From Rhodothermales bacterium (GTDB taxonomy: Bacteria > Bacteroidota > Rhodothermia > Rhodothermales > JANQRZ01), in the NCBI GenBank assembly GCA_028284265.1, contig JANQRZ010000019.1, positions 427,764 to 491,763 on the forward strand: DNA of 64,000 bases, given 5' to 3'. Below are positions 53,069 to 61,869 of this stretch, piece by piece. How positions within the stretch are numbered: position 1 is the stretch's first letter; each line of letters starts with the position of its first letter. Under the pieces are notes generated by a model. The model worked only from the letters and a program-made list of their open reading frames with translations, had not been told where the DNA came from and made no database searches. Position numbers and translations under genes: made by a program.

Positions 53069-55048
53069 ATGGCACCCTCTCCCGACGACGAACGTCCCGC
53101 CTCGATGCCTCGTGCCGGAGGCCATGCTCCCACGAACGAGCACATGGTGTCGCGTCCTGCCGAGGACACAAGCGAGGCCCGACTCCGCCTGCTCTATGAG
53201 GTCATCGCTCAACCCAGGGCAAGCTTCGAGCAGCTCATGCAGGAGGCCCTCGAACGAACTACCCGGCTACTCGGTCTCAGGATGGGTGTCCTGAGCCACA
53301 TCGAAGGCGATACCTACACCGTCCAAGCGGTGTACGCTCCCGGCACGGCCTTGAGCATTGGGCAGACATTTGCCTTGAGCGATACACCCTGCTCCATCAC
53401 GGTCGCCCTAGACGGTCCGCTCGCCATTAGCCATCTCGCTGAATCGGACTATCGGGACCACCCTTGCCATGCACTGTTCGGCATCGAAGCCTACATCGCA
53501 GCGACGGTTCGGGTGCAAGGCCGTGTCTACGGCACCCTCAACTTCTCCGGCCCCGACCCCAAGCCCTTCTCCGAGTCCGACCGGGCGCTCATCTCGCTGC
53601 TGGCACGCTGGACCGGAGCCGCCTTGGAACGTAAGCACGTCCAGGACCAAATCGAGCAGTCCGAGCGAATCCTCACTGGGGTGCTCCTCAGCTCACTCGA
53701 TGGCATCATGGCGCTTGAAGCAGTCCGCAGCGCCGACGGTGACATCATCGACTTCGTCTACCTCGTCGCGAACCCCACCGCTACGACTACTTATGGCGTA
53801 GCAGCTGAGGAGGTCGTCGGGGCAGGACTCCTTGACGTACTCCCCGGCATGCGCACCTCCCGTGTCTTCGATGACTTCGTCCATGTCACGGAAACGGGTG
53901 CCCCTCACCGCAGCGAGGTCTTCTATGATGCTGACGGTCATGAGAGTTGGTTCGACTACGCCGTCGTTCGTCTCGGCGACGGCGTGGCTGCAACCTTCCG
54001 CGACGTCACGGAACGCAAAGAAGCGGAGCAGGCGCTCCGCGAGAGCGAGGCCCGGTTCGCCAAAGCATTCCACGCCGCCCCCATCGCTATCGGCATCGTC
54101 ACACTCTACGAGGGGCGCTTCGTCGATGTCAATGAATGCTTCTGCGATCTCACCGGCTACACCCACGATGAACTCGTCGGACACACCAATGAAGAGTTGA
54201 ACCTGACTCCCACCTTCGAGGACCTCCAAGCCTCGGTCCGGCGCATTCAAGCCGAAGGAGCACTCCGCGACATCGAGTTTCAGATTCGCTCGAAGTCCGG
54301 TACGATGCGCGACGTGACGGTCTCCGCCGAACTGATCGAGATTGACGGAACCCCGTGCCTGCTCGGCATCGGCTTCGACGCCACCGAACGGAGGCGGCTC
54401 GAACGCGAGGTGATCGAGGCAGCCGAGTTCGAGCGCCGCCGCATCGGACAGGACCTCCACGACGAACTCGGGCAAGAGCTTACGGGCGCGGCCTTCCTCG
54501 GACAGGTGCTCACCCAAAAGCTCGCGGCCCGAAACCTTCCCGAGGCGGAAGATGCCAACCAACTGACAGCCCTCATCAACGAAGCCCTCGCCGAAACCCG
54601 CGACTTCTCGCGGCTCCTGTCCCCGGTGGACGTGCAAGCGGAGGGCCTCGCCGACGCGCTTCACGAGTTGACGGAGCAAACCGAACGTGTCTTCGATATC
54701 CCCTGCCCGTTCCTCACTGAAGGCGATGTTCGGGTGTCAGACAATGTCGTTGCCACGCATCTCTTCCGCATAGCACAGGAAGCTCTCAACAACGCCGTCA
54801 AACACGCCGAACCGTCGACCATCACCGTTCGGCTGACACGCGAACGCGACGGCATCCGTCTTCAGGTAGAGGACGACGGCATTGGGATCAACCTGCCCTC
54901 GGCGCAGCAGGCCGACAGCCTCGGCCTGCGGGCGATGCAATACCGCGCCACCCTCATTGAGGCGTCCCTGCGCATCGCTCCAAGCACGCACGGCACGGTG
55001 GTTCGTGTATTCCTGCCGCTGGACGGCACAGGGCAGGCGACAGCCTAG
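53069..55048 (+). CDS. GAF-PAS-PAS sensor histidine kinase (NarX/DegS type), orphan
   Basis: 659 residues from the ATG at 53069; the GAGG 7 bases upstream supports it over the GTG at 53048. GAF domain about 45-190, PAS about 197-318 and 322-443, then HisKA_3 with ERRRIGQDLHDELGQELTGA (phospho-His H464) and HATPase (RIAQEALNNAVKHAEP, EDDGIGINL, GLRAMQYRA; about 565-655). There is no membrane segment, so it is cytoplasmic. The GAF may bind heme or a small ligand. No response regulator is nearby; its partner must lie elsewhere. Confidence 0.92.
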   Translation: MAPSPDDERPASMPRAGGHAPTNEHMVSRPAEDTSEARLRLLYEVIAQPRASFEQLMQEALERTTRLLGLRMGVLSHIEGDTYTVQAVYAPGTALSIGQTFALSDTPCSITVALDGPLAISHLAESDYRDHPCHALFGIEAYIAATVRVQGRVYGTLNFSGPDPKPFSESDRALISLLARWTGAALERKHVQDQIEQSERILTGVLLSSLDGIMALEAVRSADGDIIDFVYLVANPTATTTYGVAAEEVVGAGLLDVLPGMRTSRVFDDFVHVTETGAPHRSEVFYDADGHESWFDYAVVRLGDGVAATFRDVTERKEAEQALRESEARFAKAFHAAPIAIGIVTLYEGRFVDVNECFCDLTGYTHDELVGHTNEELNLTPTFEDLQASVRRIQAEGALRDIEFQIRSKSGTMRDVTVSAELIEIDGTPCLLGIGFDATERRRLEREVIEAAEFERRRIGQDLHDELGQELTGAAFLGQVLTQKLAARNLPEAEDANQLTALINEALAETRDFSRLLSPVDVQAEGLADALHELTEQTERVFDIPCPFLTEGDVRVSDNVVATHLFRIAQEALNNAVKHAEPSTITVRLTRERDGIRLQVEDDGIGINLPSAQQADSLGLRAMQYRATLIEASLRIAPSTHGTVVRVFLPLDGTGQATA

Positions 55049-55169
55049 CCTCGCATCTCTACGGAGAAACTCCGTTCTAGAGGGATTTTAACGCACGTCG
55101 GCTTTCAGCCGATTCTATTATTCCGACCTCTGTTTCTCCCTTCCAGCCAGCACGGCACGGGCGCACGCA

Positions 55170-56693
55170 ATGTTATTCAACTCCATCGACTTCGTCGTCT
55201 TTTTCCCCGTCGTTGTCGCCCTGTATTTCGCCATACCCCACCGCTGGCGGTGGACATTCCTCCTCGCGTCGAGCTACTATTTCTACGCCTGCTGGAAGGT
55301 CGAGTACCTCGCCCTCATTATCCTCTCGACGGCAATCGACTATGCTGCCGGGCGGGCGATGGGCAAGCGCGAGACGCGCGCCGAGCGAAGGCCCTTCCTG
55401 CTGATGAGCCTCTGCTCGAACCTCGGCATCCTCTTCTTCTTCAAGTACGCCAACTTCTTCGGCGAGTCTGTGGAGGCCGCGTTCCGGCCGTTCAACATCT
55501 TCCAGGACATGCCAGTCTTTGACGTGCTGCTGCCCGTCGGGATCAGCTTCTACACGTTCCAGACGCTGGCGTATTCCATCGACGTATACCGGGGGCGGCA
55601 GCAGGCTGAGAAGCACCTCGGCATCTTTGCGGTCTACGTCTGCTTCTGGCCGCAACTCGTGGCCGGGCCGATTGAGCGGAGCCAGTCGCTGATCCCGCAG
55701 TTCCGCGAGCGCCATCCGTTCCGCTGGCACTTGGCCGTGGATGGGCTGAAACTGATGGCATGGGGCTTCTTCCAGAAGGTGGTCATCGCCGACCGGGCCG
55801 CGCTCTACGTCGGCACGGTCTACGCCGACCCCGCCGCGCACAGCGGCCTCCCGACCTACTTCGCCATCGTCATCTTTGCGGTTCAGATTTACTGCGACTT
55901 CGCGGGCTACACGAACATCGCGCGCGGTGCGGCGCGGGTCATGGGCTACGAGTTGATGAAGAACTTCCGCCAACCGCTCTACGCCATCGACATCGCCGAC
56001 TTCTGGCGGCGCTGGCACATCAGCCTGACGACATGGTTCCGGGACTACCTCTACTTCCCGATGGGCGGTAGCCGGGTGCCGAAGTGGCGCTGGGCCTTCA
56101 ATACATTCTTCGTCCTCGCGGTCTGTGGCCTCTGGCACGGAGCTTCGTGGACCTTCGTGATGTGGGGCGTCGTCAACGGCATCTACCTGTCGTTCGCTGC
56201 TGTGACCGGGAAATTCCGCGATGGCCTCTGGGACAAGGCCGAGGCCAAGCTCGCTCTGCTAAAGCCGAGGACGGCTGCCGTGCAGCGCATGGGACCAGCG
56301 CTTCCGGCTACGTTCTGGCAGCGCATGCAAACGTGGGTCATCCCGACTCCCCGGCGCTTCATCCGCACGCTGATCGGCTTTCACCTCATCATCCTCAGCC
56401 TCGTCTTCTTCCGAGCCGAGACGATGACCGACGCTTGGACGATGTTCGCCCAGCTCTTCACCACGACGAGCACCAGCGCCATTGTCGGGATCAACAACTA
56501 CGAGTTCTTCCTGCTCCTGCTCACCATCGGTGTGCTGCTGCTTGTGGACCTGATCGAACTAAGAGAGAACATTCGTTCGTTCTTGAAGCGCCGCCCGGCG
56601 TGGATCCGCTTCCCGATCTACACGGCCATCGTCCTGATGATTCTCATGTTCGGGGAATACGGGGCGCAGGAATTCATCTACTTCCAGTTCTAG
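55170..56693 (+). CDS. MBOAT O-acyltransferase, AlgI/DltB family
   Basis: 507 residues with about eleven membrane segments. The MBOAT core includes FWPQLVAGPIERSQSLIPQF (about 152-171), the FADFWRRWHISLTTWFRDYL-like block with the first conserved His (about 275), and LWHGASWTFVMWG with the catalytic His (about 318-330). These enzymes move acyl groups across the membrane to polysaccharides or proteins. The next gene (19 bases on) encodes a membrane-anchored SGNH-like protein, the usual partner that makes the final transfer in the periplasm. Confidence 0.93.
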   Translation: MLFNSIDFVVFFPVVVALYFAIPHRWRWTFLLASSYYFYACWKVEYLALIILSTAIDYAAGRAMGKRETRAERRPFLLMSLCSNLGILFFFKYANFFGESVEAAFRPFNIFQDMPVFDVLLPVGISFYTFQTLAYSIDVYRGRQQAEKHLGIFAVYVCFWPQLVAGPIERSQSLIPQFRERHPFRWHLAVDGLKLMAWGFFQKVVIADRAALYVGTVYADPAAHSGLPTYFAIVIFAVQIYCDFAGYTNIARGAARVMGYELMKNFRQPLYAIDIADFWRRWHISLTTWFRDYLYFPMGGSRVPKWRWAFNTFFVLAVCGLWHGASWTFVMWGVVNGIYLSFAAVTGKFRDGLWDKAEAKLALLKPRTAAVQRMGPALPATFWQRMQTWVIPTPRRFIRTLIGFHLIILSLVFFRAETMTDAWTMFAQLFTTTSTSAIVGINNYEFFLLLLTIGVLLLVDLIELRENIRSFLKRRPAWIRFPIYTAIVLMILMFGEYGAQEFIYFQF

Positions 56694-56711
56694 GCCCAAC
56701 GCACGCCACTC

Positions 56712-57962
56712 ATGGCAGCTAACACAGAATTCCTTGCCGACGGTCCTGTGGGGGACGATCGCCCCGCAGAGGAGATGCTCTCGCCACGCAGCCTTGCGCT
56801 GAAGCTGGGCCTGTTTGCTGTTCTCTTCATCGGTGCTATTGCTGCGCTGTATTACATCAGCGAGACTTTCCGGCCTGAGTACTCCATCACCATGGACCGG
56901 GCACGCCTGCTGCACGAGGAGGGGGAGCGGTTCGAGGCGATTGCCGTCGGACCATCGCACACGAGTTCCGTGGACTTCTATGCGCTCGGCCTTGATGGGC
57001 TACACCTCTGGCGCGGGGGCATGGACTATTTCCAAGCGAACTACGTCCTTCAGACCGTGGCGGACTTTGCTCCCAACGTGAAGTTTGTCTTTCTCCCGGC
57101 TTCCATGGCGTCTTACGGGGACAACCTCTCGGCCCCCATCGGAGAAGAACGCCGCCTCGAAACCTATCTCTTCGGTCAGCGCGTCCGGGGCCTCACGTAT
57201 TTCCAACCGCTCCGCGACGACTTCGATACCGTCGAGTTCGACTGGAAGACGATGCTCCAAGCACGCTTCTGGCCTATCTCCCGACCCGATAGTTGGGAGG
57301 GTGTGATCGACCGACTCCGCGATCCGTCCATTCCGGCTTATCAGCACACCACCAACGGTACAACGCTGTATCTGGAGCGCCGTCGCCCGGAGCGGCTGAC
57401 CGCCGACAGTATCGCGGCCAACGGCCTCCAAGTCGCCACCACGCGCATCCAGAAACGAGCCGAACTGCTCGCCGTCCGCCCCGACATCTGCGAGATCGGC
57501 GAGGCCCTGATGGACCGCATCGCCGATGCCCTCGGACCGGACGTGGTCACGGTGTTCTACACGCACGCCTCGCATCCGGCTTACGTGGACCACATGGAGG
57601 CGTTCAACAACCAGCCGGGAAGCCAAGTCGAATGCACGCCTGCGTACTATGCCAGCGTTCTGGACCGCGAGCGAGACGACGTGATCTACGTGGACCTGCG
57701 CTACTTCGAGGAGCTTTCCTCCAAGCCGGTGAAGCACTATAAGAACGGCGACCACTTCAACCGCGTGGGTGCCCACTTCTTCTCTACCAGAATGCGAGAG
57801 ATCATGGAAGAACGCCTTCAGGAGAAGCTACCAAGCGGACATTCGGCACGCGAGCTTTTCCTCTCCCGCGAATCGTATCCGCTACCGCCTCGCACCCGAA
57901 ACGAACAGGCCAACTGGACAGACCCGCTCGTCGGGATCGGCTTGCGGGAAGCCGAAGGCTGA
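56712..57962 (+). CDS. membrane-anchored SGNH-like protein, AlgI partner
   Basis: 416 residues with one N-terminal membrane segment (about 29-50, LALKLGLFAVLFIGAIAAL). AIAVGPSHTSS (G80, S82, H83) resembles the SGNH nucleophile block, and HYKNGDHFNRVGAHFFS near residue 355 resembles the DxxH-type catalytic end of AlgX/AlgJ-like or DltD-like O-acetylation proteins. It lies 19 bases after the MBOAT gene, so it is probably the periplasmic acyl acceptor/transferase of the pair. The polysaccharide target is unknown. Confidence 0.8.
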   Translation: MAANTEFLADGPVGDDRPAEEMLSPRSLALKLGLFAVLFIGAIAALYYISETFRPEYSITMDRARLLHEEGERFEAIAVGPSHTSSVDFYALGLDGLHLWRGGMDYFQANYVLQTVADFAPNVKFVFLPASMASYGDNLSAPIGEERRLETYLFGQRVRGLTYFQPLRDDFDTVEFDWKTMLQARFWPISRPDSWEGVIDRLRDPSIPAYQHTTNGTTLYLERRRPERLTADSIAANGLQVATTRIQKRAELLAVRPDICEIGEALMDRIADALGPDVVTVFYTHASHPAYVDHMEAFNNQPGSQVECTPAYYASVLDRERDDVIYVDLRYFEELSSKPVKHYKNGDHFNRVGAHFFSTRMREIMEERLQEKLPSGHSARELFLSRESYPLPPRTRNEQANWTDPLVGIGLREAEG

Positions 57963-57964
57963 CG

Positions 57965-58252
57965 CTACCGCCGGACCACGCGCCCGTCGGGGAGAATGCG
58001 CTCGTCGGGGCCGGGGGGCGTCGTGGGGAAGTTCGAGATTGACACGTCCGGGTCCCGGTCTTCGGGGACGTAGTGCGTGTGATCCCCGTGGGAGATGCCG
58101 ACGTAGCCTTTATCCCCAAACGGGTTGATTGCACTCCAGAAGGCCAGCGCAAGGAAAAACGCCGCGATGCCGATCAGAACCCGGCGCCGCCGCTTTACGG
58201 CGGGTGCAGCCGGAACCTCAGGGGTCGGGGTTGGGGAAGGAGGTATCGCCAT
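57965..58252 (-). CDS. small single-TM protein
   Basis: 95 residues from the ATG at 58252 (MAIPPSPTP); a GTG start seven codons upstream would overlap the preceding gene. A proline-rich N-terminus and a KRRRRV cluster precede one membrane segment (VLIGIAAFFLALAFWSAI, about 28-45). The C-terminal part has GISHGDHTHYVPEDRDPD, a His-rich segment that might bind metal. I do not recognise a family. It is 5 bases downstream of the thioredoxin-like gene and likely cotranscribed; its stop is 2 bases from that of the convergent SGNH gene. Confidence 0.7.
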   Translation of the reverse strand: MAIPPSPTPTPEVPAAPAVKRRRRVLIGIAAFFLALAFWSAINPFGDKGYVGISHGDHTHYVPEDRDPDVSISNFPTTPPGPDERILPDGRVVRR

Positions 58253-58257
58253 CGTCG

Positions 58258-58821
58258 CTAGTCGTGTGACCACTCGGAGCGTGCCCCGGCGATAGCGCGG
58301 TCGATTTGTTCCATCTCCAGTTCGCCGTAGTTAAAGGCATAGGCCAGCTTCCCGCCATCGCGGAACACCCATGTCGTCGGAATCCACGTCACGGGCAAGT
58401 CAAGGAAGACGCGGCGGCGCTGGGTTTTGTCATCGCTCGGCCCGAAGTCCGGCTGGGTGAGTTCGAGGACACGCTCGGGCAGTCCGTACTCATCCATCGT
58501 CTCACGCGCGCTCTCGTCATCGTTCCAGATCGTGATGAACGTAAAGCTTACTTCCGGGTGGCGCTCGACGAGTTCGTACCACCCGTTGCGAAGCTCGGCG
58601 ATGGAATTGCCGCACCACGGTGCCCAGAAGTGGACGACGTGGATGCCGTCGGTCTGGATCAGGTCGGCGACGCGCTGCTCGGCGTCGGTCCTCGCGGTGG
58701 TATCAGGCAGAGCAGGCATATCGGACTCCATCAGGGCGGTGCGGTCAGGCGAGCGAGAGGCGGGAGCCTGTGCGAAGGCCGATGCGGTGGTCAGCACGAA
58801 CAGGCAGACGAGGAACTTCAT
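58258..58821 (-). CDS. secreted thioredoxin-like protein with CGNS active site
   Basis: 187 residues from the ATG at 58821 (MKFLVCLFVL), with a signal peptide ending at AFAQ. The thioredoxin-fold block is HVVHFWAPWCGNSIAELRN (about 64-82): the usual CxxC is C-G-N-S, so the second Cys is missing. The cis-Pro loop is present as VTWIPTTWVF (about 150-159). It may act on mixed disulfides (like a monothiol enzyme) or have lost redox activity. Periplasmic location is expected. Overlaps nothing; the small TM gene follows closely. Confidence 0.82.
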   Translation of the reverse strand: MKFLVCLFVLTTASAFAQAPASRSPDRTALMESDMPALPDTTARTDAEQRVADLIQTDGIHVVHFWAPWCGNSIAELRNGWYELVERHPEVSFTFITIWNDDESARETMDEYGLPERVLELTQPDFGPSDDKTQRRRVFLDLPVTWIPTTWVFRDGGKLAYAFNYGELEMEQIDRAIAGARSEWSHD

Positions 58822-58864
58822 GGCGGCGGTAATGATCGTGACGGAAGGTACGAAGGCTCGGGCG

Positions 58865-59533
58865 CTAGGACTTACCCCCGACGACGAGCACAATCTCACC
58901 CCGCACCTTTGGGCGCTCGCCGAAGATCGCCGCCAGCTCCGCGAGCGTGCCGCGTTCGACCTCCTCAAACTTTTTCGTTAACTCCCGCGCCACCGCCGCC
59001 GGTCGGTCCTCGCCGAAATATTCGGCCAACTGCCCGAGCGTTTTGACAAGGCGGTGCGGCGACTCGTAGAACACGAGGGTCCGCTCCTCATCAGCCAAAC
59101 GTTGCAACCGCGTCTGCCGCCCCTTCTTCGCCGGGAGAAACCCCTCAAACACGAATCGATCGGTGGGCAAACCGCTGAGTGCGAGGGCGGGGACAAACGC
59201 GGTCGGGCCGGGGAGCGACTCAACCGGGACGCCCTCTCGTAGGCACTCGCGGACGAGGTAGAAACCGGGATCGGAAATGCCGGGGCTGCCCGCGTCGGTG
59301 ACGAGCGCCACGGTCTCGCCCGCCTGCATCCGCTCGACGAGGTGCGGGGCTTTCTGTCGTTCGTTGTGATCGTGGTAGCTGGTGCGCGGCGTCTCGATGC
59401 CGTAATGACTCAGGAATATGCCGCTCGTCCGCGTGTCCTCGCAAGCCACCAGGTCAGCCTCCTTCAGCACGCGGAGCGCCCGGAGCGTCACGTCTTCGAG
59501 GTTGCCGATGGGCGTGGGGACAAGGACGAGCAT
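58865..59533 (-). CDS. rsmI: 16S rRNA (cytidine-1402-2'-O)-methyltransferase
   Basis: 222 residues. Tetrapyrrole-methylase-fold signatures are clear: VPTPIGNLEDVTLRALRVL (2-21), ACEDTRTSGIFL, VTDAGSPGISDPGFYLVREC and LPGPTAFVPALALSGLP. With SAM it methylates the ribose of C1402 in 16S rRNA. The C-terminus is slightly shorter than in E. coli RsmI. The start overlaps the LptF/G stop by one base (TGATG), so they are coupled. Confidence 0.95.
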   Translation of the reverse strand: MLVLVPTPIGNLEDVTLRALRVLKEADLVACEDTRTSGIFLSHYGIETPRTSYHDHNERQKAPHLVERMQAGETVALVTDAGSPGISDPGFYLVRECLREGVPVESLPGPTAFVPALALSGLPTDRFVFEGFLPAKKGRQTRLQRLADEERTLVFYESPHRLVKTLGQLAEYFGEDRPAAVARELTKKFEEVERGTLAELAAIFGERPKVRGEIVLVVGGKS

Positions 59534-61122
59534 CAGGCGGAGCGGCGGAAACGAGCAAAGAGGCGTTTGAGCGGATCACGCGAGGCAGGATCGAGACTTT
59601 CACGCCGGAGCAGATACAACCCGAGGCTACCAATGAGCACGTTTGCGGCCCACATCCCGACCCACGGTTCGAGTAGGCCACGGTCGGCCAGCTTCTCGCC
59701 CTGCACGAGCGTCACCCAGTAGAACAAAAAGATGCCGACCGCGAGCACGCCGACTACGCCCAAACCCCCACGCCGCACCGACAGGCCGAGCGGAATCCCA
59801 ATCAGCACGAAGATGATGCACGCGACCGCCATCGAAAACTTTTTGTAGATCTCTACCCGGTAGCGGTCGGCGCGCTGGCGCTCCCAATCGAGCGAGTTCT
59901 GCGCCCCATCGAGCGTGCTCTTGACCGTCCGCATCCGCTGCGCGGCGAGGTCGTAGACCGCGCGGCGGTCGATAGGGTCGAGGCTGGCGAGCACAGCCCG
60001 TTGCGGAGAGTCGTCAGAGACCGAGTCAGCGGCAACAGAATCAGCCGAGGCAAGGGGTGTGCTCGCCGAGGAGTCGGCTTGCTGTGCGGCGAGGAGAGCC
60101 TGCGCGATATCGACATTGCCCGCGTTTCGCTTGACGGGCTGTATCGGCTGCATGGCTCCGATGACCTGCTCTAAGTCATCGTCCGCCGCGCCCGTCGAAT
60201 CGCTTCTCCCACTCTGTGACTGGGGCCGATCATCGTCGCGCCAACCGAGTGCCCCGAGTTGGGTGCGTAGCTCCGCAATACGGGAGGCGGCGTTCGCGTC
60301 GAGCGAGTCCACAAGGCGGATCATCTGGCTGGTCTGCATGGTGCGGTCGCTGCGCGTAGTGCGCTCGGCATCGCTGCGCTCCCAGCCGAGGTCCGAGAGG
60401 TCGAGGCGGAGGCGGTGCTGCTTGAAGGCGATGCGCTCATAGCGCTGGGTACGCTCCCCCTCGTCGCGGATGGAGCTGAGGCGGTGAATCTCACCGTCGG
60501 ACAGCAGCATGACGAGTGCATCGGTACCGCCTGCTTCCAACTCGCCGCGCTCGGCGGTGATGGTGGCGCGCTGCCCTGCGTCGGAGTCGTCGAAGACGAG
60601 GACTTCGCGGAGCGCGTTGGACTCCGCTGGCGCGTGGGCCACCCGAATCGCATAGCCCTGGATGCCGTCGTAGAACACGCCCGACTCCAACTCGAAACCC
60701 GGTTTCTTCTGGCGGATGTCCTGCCATAACCCCTTCATCCGGTAGTTGGCCTCGGGCAGCACAACGTTGTTGAAATACATCATCCCACCCGACACGAATA
60801 CCGCCACGATGAGAACCGGCCAGCCTAGCCCGAGGAGCGAAATACCTGCGCTCTTTGCTACAGCATACGCCTGTGTCTCGGCGAGGCGAGCGAACACCAG
60901 CAGCGTCGCTACGAGGACCGCCATCGGAACCGCGAGGACGACCATGTAAGCGAGGCTGTATGTGATCAGTTCAGCGATCACAAGGAGCGGCAGCCCGCGC
61001 CCGACAAGTTCCGGGAGGTAGTTGATCAAAAACTGCATCAGCAGCAAGAACAGCAGCGTCCCAAAGGCCGCGAGGAACGGCCCTGGCAGGCTTTTGAGAA
61101 TATGCCGATGCAGCAGCTTCAT
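59533..61122 (-). CDS. LptF/LptG family permease with long disordered insert
   Basis: 529 residues from the ATG at 61122 (MKLLHRHILK). Three N-terminal membrane segments (about 12-120; FLAAFGTLLFLLLMQFL, ELITYSLAYMVVLAVPMAVL) and three C-terminal (about 430-515; VACIIFVLIGIPLGLSVRRG) match the YjgP/YjgQ family. The periplasmic region between is beta-jellyroll-like, but carries an extra Ser/Asp/Ala-rich stretch (about 290-380; SADSVAADSVSDDSP) not seen in short members. It would move lipopolysaccharide with LptBC. Only one such gene is here; LptF versus LptG is undecided. Divergent from the MBL gene. Confidence 0.9.
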   Translation of the reverse strand: MKLLHRHILKSLPGPFLAAFGTLLFLLLMQFLINYLPELVGRGLPLLVIAELITYSLAYMVVLAVPMAVLVATLLVFARLAETQAYAVAKSAGISLLGLGWPVLIVAVFVSGGMMYFNNVVLPEANYRMKGLWQDIRQKKPGFELESGVFYDGIQGYAIRVAHAPAESNALREVLVFDDSDAGQRATITAERGELEAGGTDALVMLLSDGEIHRLSSIRDEGERTQRYERIAFKQHRLRLDLSDLGWERSDAERTTRSDRTMQTSQMIRLVDSLDANAASRIAELRTQLGALGWRDDDRPQSQSGRSDSTGAADDDLEQVIGAMQPIQPVKRNAGNVDIAQALLAAQQADSSASTPLASADSVAADSVSDDSPQRAVLASLDPIDRRAVYDLAAQRMRTVKSTLDGAQNSLDWERQRADRYRVEIYKKFSMAVACIIFVLIGIPLGLSVRRGGLGVVGVLAVGIFLFYWVTLVQGEKLADRGLLEPWVGMWAANVLIGSLGLYLLRRESLDPASRDPLKRLFARFRRSA

Positions 61123-61218
61123 AGCGCTCCCGAACGCGGCGTGCCTGCTGCCGGTTCGCCGAACCATCTGCCCCCCTGCGATTTTAACAAGCCCCTCTCC
61201 CCTCGCCTAAACGCACCC

Positions 61219-61869
61219 ATGACCGTCAAGCCCTTCGTCGTCAGCCCCTTCGCCGAGAACTGCTACGTGTGCCACGACGCGGGCGAGGCCGTACTCATCG
61301 ACCCCGGCACAGCCACCGACGCCGAGCGGCAGACAGTGCTCGACTACGTGGCCCGCAACGGCCTCGTCGTCCGCCATCTGCTGCTCACCCATGCCCACCT
61401 CGACCACATCCTCGGCTGCGCGTTCTTCGCCCGACAGTTCGGGATGAAGTGGCAACTCCACGAGGACGACCTCCCGCTCCTCGACGCCGCCGAGTTGCAG
61501 GCTCAGATGTTCCGCGTCGAGCTAGAGAAGCCGCCCACGCCGGAGACCTCGTTGGCCGAAGGCGAGACCATTGCGTTCGGCAATGCGACGTGGCAGATTC
61601 TCCACACGCCCGGCCACTCACCCGGCTCGGTCAGTTTCTATGACGAGGCCAACGGCTTCGTCATCGGCGGCGACGTACTCTTCCGTGGCTCGATCGGGCG
61701 AACCGATCTGTGGGGTGGCTCGATGCCAGTGCTCCTCAACGCGATCCAAGCCAAGCTGATGCCGCTCCCGGACGAAACCGTCGTCTATTCCGGCCACGGT
61801 CCCGAGACTACCATCGGCCACGAGCGGCGGACAAACCCGTTTATCGCAGGCGAAGGGGCCGTGCTCTAA
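61219..61869 (+). CDS. metallo-beta-lactamase fold hydrolase (glyoxalase II-like)
   Basis: 216 residues from the ATG at 61219 (MTVKPFVVSP). The metal-binding motif LLTHAHLDHILG (HxHxDH, about 54-65), a His in HTPGHSPGSVSFYD (about 134), an Asp in VIGGDVLF (about 152) and a final His in VYSGHGPETTIG (about 194) form the two-metal site. The pattern is that of hydroxyacylglutathione hydrolase-like or persulfide dioxygenase-like small MBL proteins. The substrate cannot be fixed. It converges with the T9SS gene at 61866, sharing CTAA. Confidence 0.88.
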   Translation: MTVKPFVVSPFAENCYVCHDAGEAVLIDPGTATDAERQTVLDYVARNGLVVRHLLLTHAHLDHILGCAFFARQFGMKWQLHEDDLPLLDAAELQAQMFRVELEKPPTPETSLAEGETIAFGNATWQILHTPGHSPGSVSFYDEANGFVIGGDVLFRGSIGRTDLWGGSMPVLLNAIQAKLMPLPDETVVYSGHGPETTIGHERRTNPFIAGEGAVL

